Of a DNA stretch of 64,000 nt, positions 24,983-33,179 are shown one piece after another (the stretch's first letter is position 1; each line of letters starts with the position of its first letter). Source of the DNA: Desulfovibrio sp. (GTDB lineage Bacteria; Desulfobacterota; Desulfovibrionia; Desulfovibrionales; Desulfovibrionaceae); assembly GCA_016208105.1 (NCBI GenBank), contig JACQYS010000005.1, positions 1 through 64,000 on the forward strand, in the 5' to 3' direction. The notes beneath the pieces were generated by a model that ran no database searches, was not told where the DNA came from, and saw nothing but the letters and a program-made list of their open reading frames with translations. Made by a program: the position numbers and the translations under genes.

Positions 24983-26857
24983 CTAGCGGCCTAGGGCGGG
25001 AAGGTTGCAGCCTGCCTCGGTTTTCAGTTCGTCGATGATGCGGCGCAGTTCGTTGGCCTGCCCGAGAAGTCCCCTGATGGCATCGGTGGCGTTTTCCACG
25101 CTGCTGAGCGTCCTCTGGGTCAGCTCGCTCACGGATTCAAGGGAATTGTTGATCTCTTCGGACGCAGCAGACTGCTCTTCGGCCGCGGCCGCGATGGTCT
25201 GGACCTGCTCGGCCGAGGTCTGCGCACCAGAGACCAGCTCGGTAAGCACAGCGCCGGACTGGTCGGCAAGCTTCCCGGCAAGTTCGATGGTTTCCAGGGC
25301 CTTGTCGGTATTGGCGATGCTGTCCTGGGCGGAGGATTGAATCGCGGTGATGCTGGCGGTGACCTCCTGGGTGGCGGTCATGGTTTTTTCCGCCAGCTTG
25401 CGGACCTCGTCCGCGACCACGGCGAAGCCGCGCCCGGCTTCCCCGGCCCGGGCGGCCTCGATGGCGGCGTTCAACGCCAGCAGGTTGGTCTGGTCGGCGA
25501 TGTCCGAAATCACGGTCAGGATGCGGTTGATGTCCTGGGAGCGTTTACCCAGGTCGTCCATGTTGGTTTTGAGCGCTCTGGCCTGGCCGCCGACCTGGCG
25601 CATGGCGTTTATGGATTCGTCCACTACCTTGCGGCCTTCCAGAGCGGTGTTCCTGGCCTGCTCGGCCTGGGTGGAGGCGGCGGAAGCGTTGCGGGCCACA
25701 TCCATCACCGCGGCGGACATCTGGTCCATGCTGGTGGCCGTCACCCTGATTCGTTCGCTCTGTTCTTCGGAACGGCTGTGGATATCATCAGACTGCTGGG
25801 AGATGGCTTCCGTGGCTGTGCCGATATGCCCGACCACGGTTTCGAGCCGGTTAGCAGCCATGGCCATGCCGTCGCAACGGGCCTGTTCGGCCTTGTCCAT
25901 GGCTTCTTCGGCCATCTTGCGTGCTTCGTCTGCTGCCCGGGCTTTGTCTTCGGCATCCTTGGTCTTGGCTTCGATATCCTGGATGTTGCTGCGCAGAGTC
26001 TCCACCATGGTGTTGAGGGCGGCCTGCATACGGGCCGCTTCGTCGTTGCCCTGAGCATCAAGCTTGATATCCAGGTCGCCCTTGGCGCAGCGTATGGCGG
26101 CGTCGGTGGCTTCCCGGATGGGGCCGGAGATGGTCGTGATGATGAGGGCGCTTAGGAAAATAAGAAGCACGAGGCTGATGCCGATTCCGGTGAAAATTTG
26201 TGTGAGAATGGTGCGGATGCGCTCTTCACTTTCAGTACGAATCTTGGCCTTTTCCTTGTCGATGTTGTCAATGTAGACCCCGGTGCCGATCCACATGTTC
26301 GTTCCCGGAATCATTTTGGAATAGGCAAGTTTGGGCTGGTCCCCCTGGTTGGGTTTCGGGAAAATGTATTCCACGAAGCCACCGCCAGCCTTGGCCCTGT
26401 TCATCAGTTCGCGTACGAAGAAGACTCCGTTCTTGTCCTTGGTTTCGGCCAGGTCCTTGCCCTGGCTCTCCTTGCGGATGGGCAGGGCCACGTTGGTGGT
26501 GTTCTCGTAGACGAAATAATAGCCGGACTTGTCGTCCTCGAACCTGATAGGGTCGACCATCTTTCTGATCAGGTCTATTTTTTTCGCCGTGTCGGTTTCG
26601 TCCTTGATGGCTTCGGCTATGGAGAAGGCCAGAGAGTCCGAGGCAATGGCCAGCTTTTCTTTCTGGCCGGCCAGCATGATGTTCTGAGCTGCCTGGACGT
26701 TGTGGTCGAGAACCTGCTTGAGTCCGAGATAAAAGACGGTGACCACGCCTCCCACGAATACGGAAAAGAGGATGAGCAGCAGCGCGAATCTCCAGGAAAT
26801 GGAGAAACGCCGGAAAAAGAGGGTGAAGACATTGGAACGTGTGGCAGTGGCGGACAT
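24983..26857 (-). CDS. Methyl-accepting chemotaxis protein with Cache sensor
   Basis: 624 aa. Membrane helices lie at about 21-43 and 190-215 and enclose an sCache-type periplasmic domain ([17 protein letters not shown] ... [20 protein letters not shown]). HAMP, a long helical region and the MCP tip ([20 protein letters not shown]) follow. Small organic acids are common ligands of such domains. It sits directly downstream of the lactate permease gene, separated by a terminator and with its own AGGAGG, so lactate or a related acid is an attractive but unproven ligand. No CheR-binding pentapeptide is seen at the C-terminus. Confidence 0.92.
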   Translation of the reverse strand: MSATATRSNVFTLFFRRFSISWRFALLLILFSVFVGGVVTVFYLGLKQVLDHNVQAAQNIMLAGQKEKLAIASDSLAFSIAEAIKDETDTAKKIDLIRKMVDPIRFEDDKSGYYFVYENTTNVALPIRKESQGKDLAETKDKNGVFFVRELMNRAKAGGGFVEYIFPKPNQGDQPKLAYSKMIPGTNMWIGTGVYIDNIDKEKAKIRTESEERIRTILTQIFTGIGISLVLLIFLSALIITTISGPIREATDAAIRCAKGDLDIKLDAQGNDEAARMQAALNTMVETLRSNIQDIEAKTKDAEDKARAADEARKMAEEAMDKAEQARCDGMAMAANRLETVVGHIGTATEAISQQSDDIHSRSEEQSERIRVTATSMDQMSAAVMDVARNASAASTQAEQARNTALEGRKVVDESINAMRQVGGQARALKTNMDDLGKRSQDINRILTVISDIADQTNLLALNAAIEAARAGEAGRGFAVVADEVRKLAEKTMTATQEVTASITAIQSSAQDSIANTDKALETIELAGKLADQSGAVLTELVSGAQTSAEQVQTIAAAAEEQSAASEEINNSLESVSELTQRTLSSVENATDAIRGLLGQANELRRIIDELKTEAGCNLPALGR

Positions 26858-26932
26858 GGACAGGCCCTCCTGGATGCAGAGTGTAATGGAGGTACGACTT
26901 TCTCTATCTGAAATAAACCCGGACGAAAGGCA

Positions 26933-26963
26933 AGATCAAAGAAGGGGGGCCGAATGGCCCCCC
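26933..26963 (-). terminator. Terminator of the lactate operon
   Basis: GGGGGGCC-GAAT-GGCCCCCC is an 8-bp perfect stem. On the minus strand it is followed by TTCTTTGATCTT. It separates the permease from the chemoreceptor. Confidence 0.75.
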
Positions 26964-26990
26964 TAGACAATACAGGTAACGGACTGCTCT

Positions 26991-28625
26991 CTAGATAGGC
27001 AGCATCCACTTGAGCGGATAGGCCATGAGCATGGTCATGACGGAGATGAAGAGCAGCATGGCCACGGAGTGCCACAGGGTGAAGCGGAAGATGTCGCCGT
27101 CCTTTCCGACCAGGCCGGTAGCGGCCACGGCCACGGAGATGGACTGGGGCGAGATCATCTTGCCGGTAACACCGCCGGAGGTGTTGGCCGCGGCGCACAG
27201 CTCGGGGCTGACGCCAATGGCCTGGGCGGTGGTCTTCTGCAGGTTGCCGAAGAGCAGGTTGGAGGAGGTGTCCGAACCGGTCAGGAACACGCCCAACCAG
27301 CCCAGGATCGGGGCGAAGAACGGGAACAGGACGCCGGTGCCGGCCAGGGCAAGACCCATGGAGGTGGACATGCCGTTGGCGTTCATGATGAAGGCCAGGC
27401 CGACGATGTTGCCGATGGACACGATGGGCCAGCGCAGCTGGACGATGGTCCTGCCGAAGCAGCCGATGGATTTGCCAACGCCGTAGTTGGGCATGATGAA
27501 CAGGGCCAGGATGCCGGACAGCAGAATGGCGGTACCGGCGGCGGCCAGGGGCTGGAACTTGTAGACCACGGCCTGGGCCACGGCCTTGTCGCCGACCATC
27601 TTGGCAACCATGTTGTGGTACATGGGCCAGGGGATGTCGATGCTGACAGCCTTGGCCAGGTTGGGCTTAATGGAGGGCCAGCCCTGGATCAGAACCAGCA
27701 CGGCCAGGATGATGTAGGGCATCCAGGCGCGGATGATCTCGCCAGCCGAGTAGTTGCAGGAGACCACGCCGGTGGACGGGGGCTCGTCGGGGAAGTGGAA
27801 CACGGTCTTGGGCTTCCACACACGCAGGAATCCCCACAGGGCCACGATGGTCACGATGGCGGAGAGGATGTCGGGCAGGGTGGGGCCGTGGAAGTTGGAC
27901 ATCAGGAACTGGGTGCCGGCGAAAGCCACACCAGCCACCAGCAGGGCGGGCAGGACTTCCAGGGAGCGCTTGAAGCCGCACATGGTGACAGACAGCCAGA
28001 TGGGCACGATCACTGCCAGGAAGGGCAGCTGGCGGCCGACGATCTGGGAGATCTGCATCTCGTTCAGCTTGGTGGCGCCGGCCAGGGCGGTGATGGGGAT
28101 ACCAACCGCGCCGAAGGCCACGGGAGCCGTGTTGGCTATGAGGCAGATGCCCGCGGCGTACAGGGGGTTGAAGCCAAGGCCCACCAGCATGGCGGCGGTG
28201 ATGGCCACCGGGGTGCCGAAGCCGGCGGTGCCTTCGATGAAGGAGCCGAAGGCGAAGCCGATGAACACGGCCTGGAGGCGGCGGTCGTCGGTGATGCTGG
28301 CCAGGGAGCTCTTGATGATCTCGAACTCGCCGGATTCAACGGTCATGTTGTAGACCCAGATGGCCGTGATGACGATCCACACGATGGGGAACAGGCCGTA
28401 GACAAAGCCGTAGGTGTAGGAGCCGATGGCGGTGGACGTGGGAATGCCCCAGAACACGATGCCCAACACCAGGGCCGCCAAGCTGGCGACGGCGCCGGCC
28501 ACGTGGCCCTTGGCGCGTTGGATGGCGAGCATGTAGAACAAAATGTAAATGGGAATGCCCGCCACGAGAGCCGAAAGCAAAATGCTTTGGCTTATGGGGT
28601 CATAGATTTGGGTCCAGGCGCTCAT
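26991..28625 (-). CDS. L-lactate permease family transporter
   Basis: 544 aa, hydrophobic throughout, with about 12-14 predicted membrane helices. LctP/LldP signatures include AFGSFIEGTAGFGTPVAIT near residue 115 and FLTGSDTSSNLLFGNLQ near 450. It imports lactate (or glycolate) with protons across the inner membrane. It is the last gene of a three-gene operon with the dehydrogenase and its Fe-S partner, so it brings in the carbon and electron source they oxidise. Two adjacent ATGs (28628 and 28625) follow GAGGAGG; the second has the better spacing. Confidence 0.94.
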   Translation of the reverse strand: MSAWTQIYDPISQSILLSALVAGIPIYILFYMLAIQRAKGHVAGAVASLAALVLGIVFWGIPTSTAIGSYTYGFVYGLFPIVWIVITAIWVYNMTVESGEFEIIKSSLASITDDRRLQAVFIGFAFGSFIEGTAGFGTPVAITAAMLVGLGFNPLYAAGICLIANTAPVAFGAVGIPITALAGATKLNEMQISQIVGRQLPFLAVIVPIWLSVTMCGFKRSLEVLPALLVAGVAFAGTQFLMSNFHGPTLPDILSAIVTIVALWGFLRVWKPKTVFHFPDEPPSTGVVSCNYSAGEIIRAWMPYIILAVLVLIQGWPSIKPNLAKAVSIDIPWPMYHNMVAKMVGDKAVAQAVVYKFQPLAAAGTAILLSGILALFIMPNYGVGKSIGCFGRTIVQLRWPIVSIGNIVGLAFIMNANGMSTSMGLALAGTGVLFPFFAPILGWLGVFLTGSDTSSNLLFGNLQKTTAQAIGVSPELCAAANTSGGVTGKMISPQSISVAVAATGLVGKDGDIFRFTLWHSVAMLLFISVMTMLMAYPLKWMLPI

Positions 28626-28657
28626 CATTGCCTCCTCTTCAAAGGGTTGGTTGAATT

Positions 28658-29947
28658 CTACCCAAGGGTCTGGGCATACAGCTCCACAGGGTGCTTGATA
28701 GCGACGCGGTCTCCGGCCTGGGACATCATGTCCGCAATCTGCATCATGCAGGCCGGGCAGCCCGCGGCGACGATGTCCGCCCCCGTGGCCGCGATGCTGT
28801 CGCGCTTCTTCTTCCCGATCTTGGTGGAGACGGAGTAGTGCTGCAGGTTGAACGATCCGCCGCAGCCGCAGCAGACGTCCGACCCGCTCATCTCAACCAC
28901 GTTCAGGTTAGGATTGGCCTTCAGTACGGTCCTCACCTGCCCGGACACCCCCAAGCTTTTCTTGAGGTGGCAGGGATCATGGATCGTAACCTTCTTGGCG
29001 CCGGCCGCCGGTTCAACCACGGAAACGCCCAATATATCCACGATAAAGGCGTTTATGTCCATGGCCTTTCCGGCGAGCATCTCGATCTGGTCGCGCTCCG
29101 CCTGGGAGAGCCCCGTGCCCATGAGCGGCCACACGTGGTGGAAAGCCGACGTGCAGGTGCCGCAAGGGGTGATGATGTAGTCGAAATCACCCTTTCCGAA
29201 GAGCTTGAGGTTCATCCGTACCAGGTCCTCGAAGCTTTTCATGTCGCCCGAGGCCAGGGAGGGAACGCCGCAACAGACCTGGTCGATGGGCATGTAGACG
29301 CCCACGCCGTGATGCTTGAACACCTTGAGAATGGCCTCGCCCACGCCGGTGAACATCTTGTCCACCACGCAGCCGTAGAAGAAGGCCACCTTCAGGCCGC
29401 TCTTGCCCGGAGCGGTGTTCAAATTGCCGATGCTCCGAAGAGGCTTATCCGCCAGGGAGAGCAGGTGCCTGTCTCCCAGAAGCGGCGACAACAGCTTGGA
29501 ACAGGAAGAGCCGATGATGTCGTTCACCGGCGAAGTGAAGAACCCCTGGAACTTGGTGCCAAGGGCCAGGAGATTGTTGAAGAGGGCCGGTTTGGTGAGC
29601 ATGCCCCTGAAGATAGCCTTCTTCACGGGGGAAAGCCCGATGTACGCGGTGATGATGGCCCTGGCCTTCAAGAAGATGTCCACAACTTTCACGCCCGAAG
29701 GGCAGGCCGCGGCGCAGGAGCCGCACAGCAGGCACTTGTCCAGGCGGTCTTTGACGGCCTTGGCGTCCTTTAGCATCTCGTGGCTCAAGAACTCCAAAAG
29801 CGCGATTTTGCCGCGGGCCACGTCCGATTCGCGGCCAGTCTCCGCGAACAGGGGGCATACACTCTGGCACATGCCGCAGCGCATGCAGTTGACGAGCTGG
29901 TCGTCAAGCTCCCCCAGCATCTTGAGCATCTGGTTTAAGTCGGCCAT
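28658..29947 (-). CDS. Lactate/glycolate dehydrogenase Fe-S subunit (CCG domains)
   Basis: A 429-aa GlcF-like protein. Two [4Fe-4S] ferredoxin clusters lie near the N-terminus (CMRCGMCQSVCP and CLLCGSCAAACP). Two CCG domains follow, with QVCCGVPS and DVCCGCGGSFNLQH, as in GlcF, HdrB and LutA. It accepts electrons from the flavoprotein encoded just upstream (4 bp gap) and passes them to the menaquinone pool or another membrane carrier. Length and motif set are normal. In Desulfovibrio such pairs serve D-lactate oxidation. Confidence 0.92.
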   Translation of the reverse strand: MADLNQMLKMLGELDDQLVNCMRCGMCQSVCPLFAETGRESDVARGKIALLEFLSHEMLKDAKAVKDRLDKCLLCGSCAAACPSGVKVVDIFLKARAIITAYIGLSPVKKAIFRGMLTKPALFNNLLALGTKFQGFFTSPVNDIIGSSCSKLLSPLLGDRHLLSLADKPLRSIGNLNTAPGKSGLKVAFFYGCVVDKMFTGVGEAILKVFKHHGVGVYMPIDQVCCGVPSLASGDMKSFEDLVRMNLKLFGKGDFDYIITPCGTCTSAFHHVWPLMGTGLSQAERDQIEMLAGKAMDINAFIVDILGVSVVEPAAGAKKVTIHDPCHLKKSLGVSGQVRTVLKANPNLNVVEMSGSDVCCGCGGSFNLQHYSVSTKIGKKKRDSIAATGADIVAAGCPACMMQIADMMSQAGDRVAIKHPVELYAQTLG

Positions 29948-29951
29948 GGTT

Positions 29952-31334
29952 CTAGTCCCCCAGGATCTTGCCAGGATTGAGGATGTTGTTGGGGTCCAGG
30001 GCCTTCTTTAAGCGCTTGGAGAAGAGGACGCTGGCCTTGTTGGTCTCAAGCTCCATGTACTTGGACTTGGCCAGGCCAATGCCGTGCTCGCCGGAAAGGG
30101 TGCCGCCCAGCTCAAGCGCGGCCGCGAAGATGGCGTCCACGCCCTTCTCGACGCGGTGGAACTCTTCCGTGTCGCGGCGGTCGCACAGGATGGTGGGGTG
30201 CAGGTTGCCGTCGCCAGCATGGCCGAAGGTGCCGATGGTGAGCTTGTACTCCTTGGCGATCTTGTCCAGGGCTTCCATCATGGCAGGAATCTTGGAGCGG
30301 GGCACGGTGGCGTCTTCCAGAACGGTGGTGGGGCGAAGGCGCGCGAGCGAAGACAAGGCTGCGCGGCGGGCTTCCCACACCTTGTTGCGTTCCACGGCGT
30401 CCTTGGCCACCTGCAGGCGGGTGCAGCCGTTCTCCTGGCAGATCTTCTCCACCTTTTCGGCTTCCTCGGCCACCTGGCCGGGATGTCCGTCCACCTCGAT
30501 GAGCAGAAGAGACCCGGCGTCCGTGGGCAGGCCGACCTTGGCGAAGCCTTCAACCGCGCCGATGGTGAAGTTGTCCATGAATTCCAGGGTGCACGGCACC
30601 ACCTTGTTGGCGATGATGGCGGACACGCTGCGCGAAGCTGTCATGATGTCGGGGAAGATGGCCATCATGGCTTTGGAGGCCTGCGGCGGGGGCACAAGCT
30701 TCAGGATGAATTCGCTCATCACGGCCAGGGTGCCCTCGGAGCCCACCATGAGCTGGGGGATGTTGAGCCCGGTGACGCACTTGACCGTCTTCGAGCCGGA
30801 CTTGCAGTAGTTGCCGTCGACGTCGAAGAAGTTGACGCCCATGACGTAGTCCTTGGTGACGCCGTACTTCAGGCCGCGCAGGCCACCGGCGTTCTCGGCC
30901 ACGTTGCCGCCCAGGGTGGAAGCGGCCTGGCTGCCCGGGTCGGGGGGGTAGAAGAGGCCCTTAGCGGCCACGGCGTTGGCGAACTTTGCGGTGATGACGC
31001 CGGTCTGGACCACGGCGTACATGTCTTCTTCGTTGATTTCGATGATCTGATCCAGGGCGTTGGTCAAAAGGACTATGCCGCCCTTGGAGGGAATGGTTCC
31101 GCCAGAGAGATTGGTGCCGGCGCCTCGAACGGTGATGGGCAGACCGTTATCGTTGCACAGCTTCACAACTTTGCCCACGGCTTCCATGGTGGTGGGGCGC
31201 ACCACCAGGGAAGGAAGCACGGGGTCGAGCACGGCGGCGTCGTACGAATACGAATGCTTGTCTGCCTCTGCGTCCATGACGTTGTCGTTGCCGACCACGC
31301 TCGCGAAGGCCTGTTTAATGGACTGGCTGACCAT
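29952..31334 (-). CDS. FAD-linked D-lactate/glycolate dehydrogenase (GlcD-like)
   Basis: 460 aa from ATG 31334 (MVSQSIKQAF). The PCMH-type FAD site (LPSLVVRPTT ... ITVRGAGTNLSGG ... GLFYPPDPGSQAASTLGGNV) is followed by the FAD-oxidase C domain with GTFGHAGDGNLHPTI, whose histidine is a typical ligand. It oxidises D-lactate or glycolate and is coupled to the Fe-S subunit next to it. GGGAG precedes the chosen start. It is the first gene of the operon, with a sigma-54-type promoter about 75 bp upstream and two palindromic sites further up. Confidence 0.92.
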   Translation of the reverse strand: MVSQSIKQAFASVVGNDNVMDAEADKHSYSYDAAVLDPVLPSLVVRPTTMEAVGKVVKLCNDNGLPITVRGAGTNLSGGTIPSKGGIVLLTNALDQIIEINEEDMYAVVQTGVITAKFANAVAAKGLFYPPDPGSQAASTLGGNVAENAGGLRGLKYGVTKDYVMGVNFFDVDGNYCKSGSKTVKCVTGLNIPQLMVGSEGTLAVMSEFILKLVPPPQASKAMMAIFPDIMTASRSVSAIIANKVVPCTLEFMDNFTIGAVEGFAKVGLPTDAGSLLLIEVDGHPGQVAEEAEKVEKICQENGCTRLQVAKDAVERNKVWEARRAALSSLARLRPTTVLEDATVPRSKIPAMMEALDKIAKEYKLTIGTFGHAGDGNLHPTILCDRRDTEEFHRVEKGVDAIFAAALELGGTLSGEHGIGLAKSKYMELETNKASVLFSKRLKKALDPNNILNPGKILGD

Positions 31335-31409
31335 TCTTTTTTTCTCCCAGTAAATTTGAAAGTTTGTGTAATCCTCCCCGGTCAAGGAGGAATGCGGTCG
31401 CTAACCCTA

Positions 31410-31425
31410 AACAACAATCGTGCCA
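31410..31425 (-). promoter_or_regulatory. Sigma-54-like promoter of the lactate operon
   Basis: Read on the minus strand: TGGCACGATTGTTGTT. The -24 half and TTG of the -12 half are perfect. The expected GC is GT, so activity may be reduced. The predicted start is about 31399, 65 bp before the ATG. Confidence 0.6.
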
Positions 31426-31580
31426 AGAAACGTCACGAAGTTATTTTCAATCATTTCAGTGGACTGGGCTGGTGAGGGGGACTTAGACTTGGAAACGTCC
31501 AAAAACCCGGAAATGAACGCATGCCCTGTTAAAACAGTGGTATGGCGACGTTTTTGTAGCTTTTTGGTGGCAGAGACGCC

Positions 31581-31625
31581 TGTCCGGAATTCCGGATGGA
31601 AAAGGATTGTCCGGGTTTTCGGACG
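31581..31625. promoter_or_regulatory. Two palindromic enhancer sites of the lactate operon
   Basis: TGTCCGGAATTCCGGATG (31581-31598, containing a perfect 14-bp palindrome) and TGTCCGGGTTTTCGGACG (31608-31625). Their centres are 27 bp apart and about 190-220 bp upstream of the predicted start. They lie between the operon and the sigma-54 regulator gene, and are the probable binding sites of that regulator. Confidence 0.7.
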
Positions 31626-31770
31626 CAAAGGAACCGAAGATGCCGGATCAGGAACGGCACGATGAGAGGGCGGAGCATGATGCCATGCAATTCCGCCATA
31701 CCGCTGGAACGGACAGGATCTGGAAAACAGGTGGGGGAGCTACCTCAATGGAGGAGGTGACATTTTCGAT

Positions 31771-33177
31771 TTACAGCGTCATCTCATGCTTTTTCAGCAA
31801 CGCGTACAGATGCGACCTCGACAATCCCGACGTCTCCAGCATCACCAGCAGGTCGCCCCCGGTATCGGCCAAAAGCGCATCAAGATATTCACGCTCCTTG
31901 GCCTCCTTGAAGGCCTTGAGCGTAGGCAGCGCGCCCGGAAGCAGCGCCTGGACTGGTGGGTCCGCCAAGGGAGCCGGTTTGTCGTCCCTGCGGCCGCGCT
32001 CGATGTTGGCCTTCATCACTTCAAGGCGCACTTCCGGGGGCAGGTGCTTGGCATAGAGGGTGGGCTCCATCCCGGCGGCGGCCAGGGCCCTCTCCAGCAC
32101 GCCGAAGAGCTGCCGGACGTTGCCAGGCCAGGAATAGGCCATGAGCATGTCCGAGAAGTCCGTGCCCACGCCCTTGGTGGGCAGGCCGAAACGCTGGCAC
32201 AGGGCGTCCAGCTGGCTTAGAGTGAGAAGCTTGATGTCCTCGCGCCGCTCTCGCAGAGGAGGCAAATCGATGACAAAGGTTTTCAGCCGAAAGAGCAGGT
32301 CCTGACGGAATTCGCCCCGGGCGGCCATGTCCTCCAGATCGCGGTTGGTGGCGGCGATCAGTCGGAAGTCGCTCTGCACCTCGATGCTCGCCCCCACTGG
32401 GCGGAAGCGTTTCTCCTGGAGAACGCGCAAAAAAGCCTTCTGAATGCCCATGGGCATCTCGCCCACTTCGTCCAGGAACAGGGTGCCTCCGTCGGCCAGC
32501 TTCACCAGGCCCGGGCGATCCTGGTCCGCGCCGGTGAAGGAGCCCTTGCGGTGCCCGAAAAGGGTGCTCTCCAGCAGGGTTTCCGTGAGCGAGGCGCAGT
32601 CCACGGCCACGAATTCGCCCAAAGACCTGGGTGAATTCAGGTGGATGGTGCGGGCCATGAGCTCCTTGCCGGTTCCGGTCTCGCCGGAGATGAGCACCGG
32701 TCCGGTAAGGCGTGAAGCCTGGGCCACCAGGTCCAGGCAGGCCTCCATCTTGGGGCTGCTTCCGATGATGGATTCGCGCCTCAAGGCCACGGTGGAAACT
32801 TCCTGGGCTTTTTCCTTGTGGTACTTGAGCGCCCTGTTGAGCGAGAGCATGGTCTGCTTGATGGGTGCGGGCTTGACCAGGTAGTCCCAGGCGCCTCCGG
32901 AGATGGCCATTTCAGCGCCGTCCGGATCGCCCAGGCCGGTCAGGATGATCACCTCGGGAGGATTGTCGCCGCGCCGAATGTCCGCAAGGGCGTCGAGCCC
33001 GTTGCCGTCGGGCAGGCGAATGTCCAAAAGCACCACATCCACTTCTTCCGAGCGGACCAGGCCGAGGCCTTCCGCCAGGGTGCCGGCTCCAAGAAAATTG
33101 AAGCGCATGCGCCGGGAAAGGCTTTGAAAGGTGTCGCGGATTTCCTGGTCGTCATCGATTACGAGAATTGTCGCCAT
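31771..33177 (-). CDS. Sigma-54-dependent response regulator (NtrC family)
   Basis: 468 aa: receiver (Asp in VVLLDIRLPDG), AAA+ domain with GETGTGKE (Walker A), GTLFLDEVGEM (Walker B) and FRQDLLFRL (arginine-finger region), and a C-terminal Fis-type helix-turn-helix (SGLSRSHLYALLKKH). The sigma-54-contact loop reads GSFTGA instead of GAFTGA. It should activate sigma-54 promoters when phosphorylated by the kinase encoded 2 bp upstream. It probably controls the lactate operon that starts about 400 bp downstream, as known sigma-54 regulators do for lactate utilisation in Desulfovibrio. Confidence 0.93.
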   Translation of the reverse strand: MATILVIDDDQEIRDTFQSLSRRMRFNFLGAGTLAEGLGLVRSEEVDVVLLDIRLPDGNGLDALADIRRGDNPPEVIILTGLGDPDGAEMAISGGAWDYLVKPAPIKQTMLSLNRALKYHKEKAQEVSTVALRRESIIGSSPKMEACLDLVAQASRLTGPVLISGETGTGKELMARTIHLNSPRSLGEFVAVDCASLTETLLESTLFGHRKGSFTGADQDRPGLVKLADGGTLFLDEVGEMPMGIQKAFLRVLQEKRFRPVGASIEVQSDFRLIAATNRDLEDMAARGEFRQDLLFRLKTFVIDLPPLRERREDIKLLTLSQLDALCQRFGLPTKGVGTDFSDMLMAYSWPGNVRQLFGVLERALAAAGMEPTLYAKHLPPEVRLEVMKANIERGRRDDKPAPLADPPVQALLPGALPTLKAFKEAKEREYLDALLADTGGDLLVMLETSGLSRSHLYALLKKHEMTL

Positions 33178-33179
33178 TC

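Noticed and set aside
27069-28838. A 589-codon open frame on the plus strand opposite the lactate permease
   Set aside because: Its translation is Gly/His/Asp/Gln-rich low-complexity text with no domain. The opposite strand encodes a perfect LctP. It is a GC-rich antisense shadow.
30084-31475. A 463-codon plus-strand frame opposite the D-lactate dehydrogenase gene
   Set aside because: Same reason: compositionally biased, no motif, fully overlapped by a well-conserved gene.
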